Origin: Thiomicrorhabdus sp965603495
Lineage (GTDB): Bacteria; Pseudomonadota; Gammaproteobacteria; Thiomicrospirales; Thiomicrospiraceae
NCBI GenBank assembly: GCA_965603495.1
Contig: CBFDDF010000003.1
Span: forward strand, 62,001 to 126,000
DNA: 64,000 nucleotides
Reading direction: 5' to 3'
A program made the translations under genes and the position numbers. Numbering within the stretch: the first letter of the stretch is position 1; each line of letters opens with the position of its first letter. Shown in pieces: positions 34,687-42,439 of this stretch. Under the pieces are notes generated by a model. The model saw only the letters and a list, made by a program, of their open reading frames with translations. It searched no databases and was not told where the DNA came from.

Positions 34687-35220
34687 CTAAATCAATAAAC
34701 TCTGATTTTCTGGCGTTTGTGCAAAATAAGAGGCAGCCCCGGCAAAATCAACGCCATCAATAAAGGCATCCTGATGATACCCCATTAAATCAACAGTCAT
34801 TTGACAGGCCGTCATTTTGACACCCAACTCCATACACAATCCACGTAACTCTTCGATAGGCACCTGCCCTTGCATTAGCATTTGCTTTTTAAAGCCCCAA
34901 GTTGCCAACATTGCGGCACCCGGCAACGTCCATACCAGGCCTGGTAGATTTTGATTCCAATCAATATTCTTTAACCATTCAGGCCCCACAGGGCTCTTAA
35001 CGGGCATACCTGGATTACCTAAAGGGGACACTTTTAAACCTTGAGCATCCTTTAATATTGTTTTCAAGCCATAGAAGGTAAAAAACATTTCGACCTCTTT
35101 ATCCATAACGGCCGCAGTACTGGCTAATATAAAAGCTGGATACGCCCAATCTAAAGTCCCCTTAGTTTGAATCAAACTAAACTGGCTAGGTTGTATCTTA
35201 TCGTCGATTTCATTCTTCAC
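34687..35220 (-). CDS. DsrE2-like sulfur-trafficking protein
   Basis: The 177-residue protein belongs to the DsrE/DsrF-like group usually called DsrE2. It has a hydrophobic first half ('WAYPAFILASTAAVMDKEVEMFFTFYGL') and the conserved cysteine in 'KMTACQMTVDLMG'. It starts with GTG at 35220; GGAGG lies five bases before it. It follows a tusA-like gene by 64 bases on the same strand. In sulfur oxidisers DsrE2 and TusA are encoded together and pass sulfane sulfur in the cytoplasm or at the membrane. The usual third partner, a rhodanese, is not adjacent. The palindrome at 34934 encodes 'PGLV'. Confidence 0.85.
   Translation of the reverse strand: MKNEIDDKIQPSQFSLIQTKGTLDWAYPAFILASTAAVMDKEVEMFFTFYGLKTILKDAQGLKVSPLGNPGMPVKSPVGPEWLKNIDWNQNLPGLVWTLPGAAMLATWGFKKQMLMQGQVPIEELRGLCMELGVKMTACQMTVDLMGYHQDAFIDGVDFAGAASYFAQTPENQSLLI
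34934..34945. repeat. Dispersed palindrome ACCAGGCCTGGT, copy 8
   Basis: Exact copy in the DsrE2 gene, in the frame CTA-CCA-GGC-CTG-GTA (Leu-Pro-Gly-Leu-Val). Symmetry extends to T...A. Confidence 0.9.
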
Positions 35221-35284
35221 GCAAACCTCCAGTTCATTTGGGCTTTTGAGCCAACCCTAAATTAGATCACTTTGTTAAGCTGCT

Positions 35285-35512
35285 TTAAACAGCTTGACGT
35301 CCAATTTTAAAGATAATAAAAGGCATTTGCTGCACTAACTTGTAAAATAAGCCCTGTTGTTGACAAAAAGCGGGTACATCTTTCAAACCACCAGCATCCG
35401 TTAGCGCTATTAAAATCACAGCGTCTGCCGCTGAATTCTGTGCCAGACATTTTTTAAGCTTGATGATTGGCATGGGACACGCCAAGCCTTTAGTATCGAG
35501 TTCTATAGACAT
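35285..35512 (-). CDS. tusA: TusA/SirA-family sulfurtransferase
   Basis: The 75-residue protein has the family motif 'DTKGLACPMPIIKLKK' with Cys12 in Cys-Pro-x-Pro, the cysteine that carries a persulfide. Here it precedes a DsrE2 gene, so a role in oxidative sulfur trafficking is more likely than in tRNA thiolation. It is the first gene of the pair, convergent with none and divergent from bepA. Confidence 0.9.
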   Translation of the reverse strand: MSIELDTKGLACPMPIIKLKKCLAQNSAADAVILIALTDAGGLKDVPAFCQQQGLFYKLVQQMPFIIFKIGRQAV

Positions 35513-35789
35513 AACCTAACCTCTAAAATATTTTTTTAAGGCCTTTAAAATGCAGTTCCCTTGAAAAAAGATAAAATAAGACCTAATAGTTTGTCAGCAA
35601 GCCTACTATAAAACTAAGCTAAATTAAAATAGCTTACCTATAATAAAGGTTCAAAAAACCGACCACAAACCTGTCGACGTTGAATCGCAGCCGAAATAAT
35701 ACTTTATTCGAGAACACTTGCTTCAAACGATTCGATAGACTCTGCACACCGTTACAGCAGAACTTAAGGATGTAATACAAACTCAACTT

Positions 35790-37262
35790 ATGCATTATCA
35801 TCGATTGCTTATCCAAAAACTTCCAGTTTATCTATTATTCCTGACACTTCCTTTGTTTGTAAGTGCTGCTGAGCTACCAGACTTAGGTGCGCCAGATTTA
35901 GTTGAATATGACCAACAAACTGAAGAAAAATTAGGACGCGCCTTTACAACTTCATTACACACCAACTATGCACTCAACTACGATCCCGAAGTAATCAGTT
36001 ATGTGCGTAGAATCGGGCATAAAATAGCCAGCCAAACCGGCGATCAACGCAACTTTAGGTTCTACGTCATTGATAACGATTCCATCAATGCTTTTGCAGG
36101 ACCAAATGGCGTTATCGGCATTCATACCGGCCTGATCCAAGCCGTACAAAGCGAAGATGAACTGGCATCCGTTATTGCACATGAAATCGCCCACGTCACC
36201 CAAAGACACCTCTCTCGAAGCTATGAATATCAATCCACACAAGGCAATGTTGCCAGCATAGCAACCATGCTCGCTGCCATCCTCATCGGTATGCACGATG
36301 CTAATGCCGGCATGGCAACCCTCATGGGTGGCATGGGCTATAACATTGAACAACAACTCAAAAACTCGCGCATGCATGAAACTGAAGCAGATTCAGAGGG
36401 CATCCAACTCCTCTATAAAGCTAACTACAACCCTTATGCCATGGGGGGGTTTTTTGCACGTTTGTCTAAAGCTAGCCAGAATAGTGGATCCTCGCTTCCA
36501 GAAATCCTTCGCACACACCCAGTAACAGAGCGACGCCTTGCAGAAGCTGATAATCGTGCACAAACGATGCCTCCATTTAAAGCCAAACCAATTGACAACA
36601 GTTTAAAACTCATAAAATTACGACTAAACCAAACCAACCGGCAAAGGGAGAGCAAAGACTTGTTTTTCCTAAAAGAAAACCGCTCGCCAGCCGAAGTTTG
36701 TTATCAACTTAATTTATTAAGCCTTCATCATCTGCAGAATAATAAAACGGACTTAGTAACAACCAGACAGTGTTTATGGCAATACATGACAGATAATCCT
36801 GAACAGACCTTATATTCAAACTTAATGATTGAATCAGTAAGTAAGCATGGCAACTATGACAACAGCCTCTTGTCTAAAACTTTGGACTACGCAGAATACC
36901 AACAAGCACTCAATCCTAATGATACTGCAGTGTTACTGCGTTATGCTGAGCTACTCATTAAACTTAATAAAAATAATGAAGCGATCAACGTACTAGAGTC
37001 AAAAAGCAAAGACCAATATTATCAATACCAAGTAAACCAAAAGCTCGCTGAAATATCCGCGAACCAAAATAACATTGCAGAAGCCTACTATCACCAGGCC
37101 GTTGCACAAATGGACATTGGAAATATTAAGAGAAGTGAGTACCTCCTAAAACAAGCTGAAGAGAACGTAATTACTCAGAATATCTCTTTAAAACAAAAAA
37201 TATTTTTATTTTCGGATAAATACGCCAACCTGTTGAAAAACGGCAATAAAAAAGCAAAATAA
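35790..37262 (+). CDS. bepA: Periplasmic M48 metalloprotease with TPR region (BepA-like)
   Basis: The 490-residue precursor has a signal peptide ending near 'VSAAE', an M48 peptidase domain with 'VIAHEIAHVTQRHL' (zinc motif HEIAH) and 'MHETEADSEGIQLL' (third ligand), and a C-terminal TPR-like half (about 290-490, ending with 'IAEAYYHQAVAQMDIGNIKRSEYLLKQAEE'). This is the BepA (YfgC) layout, which degrades or assists misassembled outer-membrane proteins such as LptD. The ribosome binding site is weak. It lies just upstream of soxXYZA but is not part of that operon. Confidence 0.9.
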   Translation: MHYHRLLIQKLPVYLLFLTLPLFVSAAELPDLGAPDLVEYDQQTEEKLGRAFTTSLHTNYALNYDPEVISYVRRIGHKIASQTGDQRNFRFYVIDNDSINAFAGPNGVIGIHTGLIQAVQSEDELASVIAHEIAHVTQRHLSRSYEYQSTQGNVASIATMLAAILIGMHDANAGMATLMGGMGYNIEQQLKNSRMHETEADSEGIQLLYKANYNPYAMGGFFARLSKASQNSGSSLPEILRTHPVTERRLAEADNRAQTMPPFKAKPIDNSLKLIKLRLNQTNRQRESKDLFFLKENRSPAEVCYQLNLLSLHHLQNNKTDLVTTRQCLWQYMTDNPEQTLYSNLMIESVSKHGNYDNSLLSKTLDYAEYQQALNPNDTAVLLRYAELLIKLNKNNEAINVLESKSKDQYYQYQVNQKLAEISANQNNIAEAYYHQAVAQMDIGNIKRSEYLLKQAEENVITQNISLKQKIFLFSDKYANLLKNGNKKAK

Positions 37263-37377
37263 AAACCCGTCATAAATTTTTATAACGAACCGATTAAATA
37301 ATACTATGAGGAATCAGCAGTAAAACCCTTGCGTTTACCGTCTAACTCAGTAAGCTACCAACACTAAGAACAAGCGA

Positions 37378-37407
37378 TTGTTCAAAATAAAAATCCCAAC
37401 ATATAAT
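37378..37407 (+). promoter_or_regulatory. soxX: Promoter of soxXYZA
   Basis: TTGTTC (37378) and a perfect TATAAT (37402) are separated by 18 bases, giving a start near 37414 and a leader of about 27 bases before soxX. The bases before it (37263-37377) show nothing else that I recognise. Confidence 0.6.
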
Positions 37408-37440
37408 GGGAACGTCGAAAGACATCTTAGGAGGAGAGGA

Positions 37441-37818
37441 ATGATGAATTCTAAAATGAAGCAACTGTTGACAGCTTTAGCCCTTTCAACGGCAGTACTT
37501 ACAGTTCCAGCAACTGTGCAAGCAGCTGAAAAAGCTGTATCTGCAATTGACGAGGGTAAAAAGCTTGCTTTTAGCAAATCAAAGGGAAACTGTTTAGCCT
37601 GCCATATGGTGGCTGACGGCGTTATGCCAGGTAATATTGGTCCAGCGATTATCGCAATGAAGTTGCGCTACCCAGATAAGCAAAAGCTTGTCGACAAAAT
37701 TTGGGGCACGCCTGAATCTCAGACGGTTCCTAACAGTATGATGCCTCCTTTTGGACAAAATGGCATCCTAACTGATAGTGAAATCAATAAAATTGTTGAT
37801 TACATTTATACACTGTAA
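37441..37818 (+). CDS. soxX: SoxX, monohaem cytochrome c of SoxAX
   Basis: The 125-residue precursor has a signal peptide and a haem motif Cys51-Leu-Ala-Cys-His55, with 'MMPPFG' giving the Met ligand. With SoxA it couples thiosulfate oxidatively to the SoxY cysteine. The frame is open from 37378, but the ATG at 37441 follows the near-perfect AGGAGGAGAGGA, and gives the right signal peptide. First gene of soxXYZA. Confidence 0.95.
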   Translation: MMNSKMKQLLTALALSTAVLTVPATVQAAEKAVSAIDEGKKLAFSKSKGNCLACHMVADGVMPGNIGPAIIAMKLRYPDKQKLVDKIWGTPESQTVPNSMMPPFGQNGILTDSEINKIVDYIYTL

Positions 37819-37852
37819 TTTTTTCAAACCTTAAATGGGAGTTTAAAAACTT

Positions 37853-38320
37853 ATGAAACGTAGATCTTTTCTTAAAGGTACACTAGCTACTGGTGCTGCA
37901 GCTGTTGCTGTAAACGCTGGTCTTTTAACGCCAAGCACTGTATTAGCTGATTGGAACACTAAAGCATTTACTGCTAAGACAACTGATGATGCAATCTCTG
38001 CAATTTTCGGTGCTAGCAATGCAACTGCTTCTGGCGACATCCAACTAAAAGCACCTGCTATCGCAGAAAACGGCGCAGTAACACCTGTAACTGTTGATGC
38101 TTCTGGAATTGATGGTGTTGAATCTATCGCTATCCTTGCAAGCAAAAACCCAATTCCTTTAGTTTGTGAATATACATTTGGCGCGACTGCAGTAGGTTAT
38201 GTATCTACTCGTATCAAAATGGGTCAAACTATGAATGTTATCGCGATTGTTAAAGCTGGTGGTAAATTACTAAAAGCTGAGCAAGAAGTTAAAGTAACAA
38301 TCGGTGGTTGTGGTGGTTAA
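37853..38320 (+). CDS. soxY: SoxY, sulfur-carrier subunit
   Basis: The 155-residue protein starts with a Tat signal ('KRRSFLKG') and ends with the swinging arm 'GGCGG', where Cys153 carries the thiosulfate-derived sulfur. It forms the SoxYZ heterodimer in the periplasm; the Tat signal also exports SoxZ, which has none. It follows soxX by 34 bases. A weak AT-rich hairpin (CTTTAAAC/GTTTAAAG, 38325-38343) lies between soxY and soxZ. Confidence 0.97.
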   Translation: MKRRSFLKGTLATGAAAVAVNAGLLTPSTVLADWNTKAFTAKTTDDAISAIFGASNATASGDIQLKAPAIAENGAVTPVTVDASGIDGVESIAILASKNPIPLVCEYTFGATAVGYVSTRIKMGQTMNVIAIVKAGGKLLKAEQEVKVTIGGCGG

Positions 38321-38388
38321 TTTTCTTTAAACATTGTTTAAAGTTTATTTAATACACAACAATTAAAGAATTAGAAAAAGGAAAAAAC

Positions 38389-38700
38389 ATGTCTATTAAA
38401 ATCAGAATGCGTGGTAAATCAGCTGGTGGCGTTGCAGAAGTTAAAGCACTAATCAAGCATCCAATGGAATCAGGTGTCCGTATGGATAAGAAAACTGGTA
38501 AGCCATTTCCAGCTAAATTCATCGACACGGTTGAAGTAACTGTAAACGGTGTAACAGCGATTAATGCTCAGTGGTCTGGTGCAGTTTCTGCTAACCCATA
38601 TGTGGCTGTTAAAGTTAAAGCTAACGCTGGTGATGAAATTGCTATCTCTCTTTCAGACAACACTGGCGAGAAAGGTACTGGTTCACTTAAGTTAAAATAA
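38389..38700 (+). CDS. soxZ: SoxZ, partner of SoxY
   Basis: The 103-residue protein has the SoxZ beta-sandwich sequence ('IRMRGKSAGGVAEVKALIKHPMESG', 'NGVTAINAQWSGAVSANPYVAVKVKA'). It has no signal peptide and is expected to be exported bound to SoxY. AAAGGAAAA precedes the start. A strong tetraloop hairpin follows the stop. Confidence 0.97.
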   Translation: MSIKIRMRGKSAGGVAEVKALIKHPMESGVRMDKKTGKPFPAKFIDTVEVTVNGVTAINAQWSGAVSANPYVAVKVKANAGDEIAISLSDNTGEKGTGSLKLK

Positions 38701-38714
38701 TTAAGTGAGTACCT

Positions 38715-38738
38715 GGTATCAGTCTTCGGACTGGTACC
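38715..38738 (+). other. TTCG-tetraloop hairpin between soxZ and soxA
   Basis: GGTATCAGTC and GACTGGTACC form a 10-bp stem (one G-U) capped by TTCG, 14 bases after the soxZ stop. There is no T-run; an AT-rich stretch of repeated TAA follows. It looks like an RNA-processing or stabilising element, or a leaky terminator, that sets soxA levels. Confidence 0.7.
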
Positions 38739-38809
38739 ACAATATAAAAATATAAAAATAATAATAATAATAATTTGAAATATACAGAGCTCTCGGACGG
38801 AGGATTGGA

Positions 38810-39640
38810 ATGAAAAAGACATTACTCATCGCCTTATCACTAGGTGTTACAGTAGCCGCCACCTCGACAATGGCAACTGCTATGGATCCTGAAATTGATC
38901 GCCAACAAATGGTTGATTACTTTAAGGCAAAAAATCCAAAAATTTCTGTTGACGAATATGTCAATGGTGCATACATTTATTCAGCAGACAAAATGGGACA
39001 GTGGGAATCCGCTGAAGAATTCCCTCCTTATTTAGACGTAATTGATGCGGGTGAAGCCCTCTACAATAAAGACAAAGCAACTTACGACAAGTGTTTTGGA
39101 ACGGATGTCTCCGTTATTCGTCCAAAGTACCCGTACTTTAATGAAAAGACACAACAAGTCGTCACTCTTGAAGGTGACATCAACAGCTGTCGTACAAATG
39201 TTGGCTTAGAGGCTTACAAGTGGAAAAAAGGCGATATTGCTAAAGTAAGTGCTTATCTTGCATACAATTCACGTGGACACAAAATTGATGTTAAGATCGA
39301 TTCTGATGGCGCTAAAAAAGCCTATGAAGCAGGTCGTAATTTCTACATGAAACCAAGAGGCCAATTAGGTCTATCTTGTGCAAAGTGTCACACTTATAAC
39401 GCTGGACGTAAAGCGCGTTCAAACATCCTATCACCTATCTTAGGCCACACGACGCACTTCCCAGTGTACCGTGCTAAGTGGAGTGATTTAGGTACGTTAC
39501 ACCGCCGCTATACAGGTTGTCAGAAAAACATGCGTGCCAAACCATCTAAGGCACAAGGTGAAGACTACCGTAACCTAGAGTTCTTCCAAGCCTACATTTC
39601 AAATGGCTTGGAAATTAATGGACCAGGTTACCGCGAATAA
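38810..39640 (+). CDS. soxA: SoxA, cytochrome c subunit of SoxAX (monohaem type)
   Basis: The 276-residue precursor has a signal peptide and one haem motif, Cys190-Ala-Lys-Cys-His194, with Cys237 ('GCQKNM') as the expected cysteine (persulfide) haem ligand. The N-terminal domain, which in dihaem SoxA proteins binds another haem, has no CxxCH; Cys95 ('KCFGTD') and Cys127 ('NSCRTN') remain and may form a disulfide. Such monohaem SoxA proteins are known (for example in Starkeya). Ribosome binding site GGACGGAGG. Last gene of soxXYZA; soxB and soxCD are not in this window. Confidence 0.95.
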   Translation: MKKTLLIALSLGVTVAATSTMATAMDPEIDRQQMVDYFKAKNPKISVDEYVNGAYIYSADKMGQWESAEEFPPYLDVIDAGEALYNKDKATYDKCFGTDVSVIRPKYPYFNEKTQQVVTLEGDINSCRTNVGLEAYKWKKGDIAKVSAYLAYNSRGHKIDVKIDSDGAKKAYEAGRNFYMKPRGQLGLSCAKCHTYNAGRKARSNILSPILGHTTHFPVYRAKWSDLGTLHRRYTGCQKNMRAKPSKAQGEDYRNLEFFQAYISNGLEINGPGYRE

Positions 39641-39660
39641 TTTCCATCCATTCGCATAAA

Positions 39661-39683
39661 AAAACCCAGCATAGCTGGGTTTT
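39661..39683 (+). terminator. Intrinsic terminator of soxXYZA
   Basis: AAAACCCAGC and GCTGGGTTTT pair around ATA and are followed by further T residues, 20 bases after the soxA stop. Confidence 0.9.
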
Positions 39684-39940
39684 TTTATGCCTAAAATTTA
39701 CCCTCTTTTTTTCAAAATTCTATTTTCAGCTATTTCTACCAAACAACCAGGCCTCATCAATCATAGAACCTTCAAATGCACTTTGCACGAATTTACTACG
39801 TAACCCTCAACACCTATGCACTAAACATATATTTCCATAGCTGAGCAGGCCAATTACCTCCACTATCTACATGTGACGCTTGAAATCGATATTGAATACT
39901 ATGCCTTACTGGCAAAATATCATAAACACAGATATAAAAA
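39684..39940. other. Non-coding stretch between soxA and the TerB-like gene
   Basis: No gene is supported here. A partial match to the dispersed palindrome (ACCAGGCCT, 39748-39756) is present. The minus strand reads open for short stretches broken by stops, which might be a decayed gene, but I recognise no family. Confidence 0.4.
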
Positions 39941-39959
39941 AACCAGCCGATGGCTGGTT
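39941..39959 (-). terminator. Intrinsic terminator of the TerB-like gene
   Basis: AACCAGCC and GGCTGGTT pair around GAT. On the minus strand a T7 run follows; on the plus strand ATTTTATT follows. It lies about 85 bases after the minus-strand stop at 40044. Confidence 0.75.
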
Positions 39960-40043
39960 ATTTTATTGGTTGTAGCAAGTGTTTGACGAGTAATTAATTC
40001 GCTTAACCCATGCCATACAAACCCGCTAATGGCTAAACGGCTA

Positions 40044-40445
40044 TTAAAAACCTTCTAACATTTGCTCACCTTCATAGACCCAATCGAATCCTTGACGAAC
40101 CCACTTCTCAAGTCGCAACATAAATTCTGGGTTATTCAACCCTAGTTTCTGCGCAATTAAAAATACTTTATCTTGCTCTTCTTTACCAAAATGGCCGTCT
40201 TTATAAGAGATCTTAATCAACTCTTGTAAGGTAATTATTTTAGACTGCCTGTTATCCATGACCTTCAACAAGGCATCAATATCGATATCAACCTTATCCA
40301 AGTCATAGTGAATACCGTAAGCCGAACTAAAGTCTTTCAGGTACTGAATCTCTTCTTCAGAGATATCATTATCTGCCGCGGCTAGATTCGCGGCTAAATC
40401 AAACACGACCTGACGCTGTTCTTGGGTTAATTTATCTGCAAACAT
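40044..40445 (-). CDS. TerB-like protein
   Basis: The 133-residue protein is all helical and acidic, with 'FDLAANLAAADNDISEEEIQYLKDFSSAYGI' and 'KISYKDGHFGKEEQDKVFLIAQKLGL'. The paired 'DNDISEEE' and 'DGHFGKEE' motifs are those of the TerB/DjlA N-terminal domain, a metal-binding helical fold. Function is unclear; members are not all linked to tellurite. It follows ilvD by 17 bases and may be co-transcribed, though no functional link to ilvD is known. Confidence 0.7.
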   Translation of the reverse strand: MFADKLTQEQRQVVFDLAANLAAADNDISEEEIQYLKDFSSAYGIHYDLDKVDIDIDALLKVMDNRQSKIITLQELIKISYKDGHFGKEEQDKVFLIAQKLGLNNPEFMLRLEKWVRQGFDWVYEGEQMLEGF

Positions 40446-40462
40446 TTTTATTCTCCGTTAAA

Positions 40463-42319
40463 TTATCGATGTTCAATCTGTTCGACATCACGCACTGCGC
40501 CAAAAGCCGCACTGGTTGTCATTGCAGCATAAGCACGTAATGCTGCGCTGATTTTACGTGGACGAACCTCCACTGGCTTCCAAGCATCTCGACCTTTAGA
40601 TACCATTGCTTGACGACGCTCAGCAAACATTTCATCTGTTAACAACGCTTTAATCGTACGGTTAGGAATATCAATCTCAATTGAATCACCTTCTTCAATC
40701 AATCCGATATTACCGCCTTCCGCCGCTTCCGGTGATGCGTGACCGATTGAAAGACCGGATGTCCCACCTGAAAAGCGACCATCGGTTAACAAAGCACATG
40801 CCTTACCCAAACCCTTAGATTTTAAATAACTCGTTGGATAGAGCATCTCTTGCATTCCAGGCCCACCTTTTGGCCCTTCATAACGGATAATCAAAACATC
40901 ACCTTCGTTGATTTCATTGGCAAGAATGGCCGCAACAGCGGAATCCTGACTTTCAAAAATACGCGCTGGCCCGGTGAATTTAAAAATAGATTCATCAACA
41001 CCAGCCGTCTTAACGATACAACCATCCAGTGCAATATTACCGTAAAGTACCGCTAAACCACCCTCTTTAGTATAGGCATGCTCCATATCACGAACACAAC
41101 CGTCAACAGGATCATCATCTACCGTTTTCCAACGTTTGCTTTGACTAAAGGCTTCTGTCGTTCTCACATTACCGGGTGCCGCTCTAAAAAAAGTATCAAT
41201 CGCTTCATCATCTGTGCGACGAATATCCCAAAGATCTAACGCTGCCCCCATTGTAGAAGCGTGAACCGTTGGCACATCACGTTTAATTAAACCACCACGA
41301 TCCAACTCACCTAGGATTCGCATAATACCACCGGCACGATGCACATCTTCCATGTGAAATTGTTTTGAGTTTGGAGCGACTTTGACTAAACACGGAACTC
41401 TACGTGAGATATGGTCCATATCCGCCATAGTAAAGTTAACTTCCGCTTCCTTAGCAATTGCTAATAAATGCAACACTGTATTGGTTGAACCGCCCATTGC
41501 AACATCCAAAGTCATCGCATTCTCAAAGGCCTCAAACGTCGCTATTGAACGTGGCAACACAGAGAAATCGTCTTCATCATAATGCTTCTTAGTAATCTCA
41601 ACAATACGACGACCTGCTTCTTCAAACAGGTGCCTACGATCAGCATGCGTTGCTAAGGTTGTGCCGTTACCAGGTAAAGCAATCCCTAAAGCTTCTGCTA
41701 AGCAGTTCATTGAATTCGCTGTGAACATTCCTGAACAAGAACCACAAGTCGGACAGGCCGAAACTTCAACGTCTTCAACATCGCTATCAGAAACACTATC
41801 ATCAGCCGCCATGACCATGGCATCGACTAAATCAAGTTTAATACCGATACCGCCAAGTACTGTTTTACCGGATTCCATAGGACCACCGGTCACGAAAATA
41901 GTTGGGATGTTTAAACGCATCGCAGCCATCATCATACCCGGAGTAATCTTGTCACAGTTTGAAATACAAACGAGAGCATCCGCACAATGTGCATTGACCA
42001 TATATTCAACTGAATCCGCAATCAAATCGCGAGAAGGCAGTGAGTACAACATGCCATCATGACCCATTGCAATCCCATCATCGACCGCAATCGTATTGAA
42101 CTCTTTGGCAACGCCGCCAGCCTGTTCAATAACTCTGGCGACTAACTGTCCCATATCCTTTAAATGAACATGTCCCGGTACAAACTGAGTAAAGGAGTTA
42201 GCAATGGCAATAATAGGCTTGCCAAAATCTCCGGTCTCCATGCCTGTGGCTCTCCACAAGGCACGAGCACCCGCCATATTACGACCATGGGTACTGGTTT
42301 TAGAACGATATACAGGCAT
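40463..42319 (-). CDS. ilvD: Dihydroxy-acid dehydratase
   Basis: The 618-residue Fe-S enzyme catalyses the third common step of branched-chain amino acid synthesis. Cluster-binding cysteines lie in 'VCISNCDKITPGM' (about residue 122) and 'ACPTCGSCSGMFTANSMNCL' (about 195). Length and sequence match the E. coli type. It stands apart from ilvBNC in this genome and is divergent from argA. Confidence 0.97.
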   Translation of the reverse strand: MPVYRSKTSTHGRNMAGARALWRATGMETGDFGKPIIAIANSFTQFVPGHVHLKDMGQLVARVIEQAGGVAKEFNTIAVDDGIAMGHDGMLYSLPSRDLIADSVEYMVNAHCADALVCISNCDKITPGMMMAAMRLNIPTIFVTGGPMESGKTVLGGIGIKLDLVDAMVMAADDSVSDSDVEDVEVSACPTCGSCSGMFTANSMNCLAEALGIALPGNGTTLATHADRRHLFEEAGRRIVEITKKHYDEDDFSVLPRSIATFEAFENAMTLDVAMGGSTNTVLHLLAIAKEAEVNFTMADMDHISRRVPCLVKVAPNSKQFHMEDVHRAGGIMRILGELDRGGLIKRDVPTVHASTMGAALDLWDIRRTDDEAIDTFFRAAPGNVRTTEAFSQSKRWKTVDDDPVDGCVRDMEHAYTKEGGLAVLYGNIALDGCIVKTAGVDESIFKFTGPARIFESQDSAVAAILANEINEGDVLIIRYEGPKGGPGMQEMLYPTSYLKSKGLGKACALLTDGRFSGGTSGLSIGHASPEAAEGGNIGLIEEGDSIEIDIPNRTIKALLTDEMFAERRQAMVSKGRDAWKPVEVRPRKISAALRAYAAMTTSAAFGAVRDVEQIEHR

Positions 42320-42439
42320 TAAAAACTCCTTTGAGTCTATTCAATTGAATTTCAGTCCGGCAGTAAAGTGCTGAGTATTTAGACTTTCACCGACAGACTG
42401 TTTATACTTATAAAATTATTAGCCTATTTTCGCACATTC

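Noticed and set aside
35955..36377. 140-codon open frame antisense to bepA
   Set aside because: Opposite the M48 domain with its intact HEIAH motif; no family resemblance.
41661..42062. 133-codon open frame antisense to ilvD
   Set aside because: Opposite the conserved cysteine region of ilvD; a by-product of its codon use.
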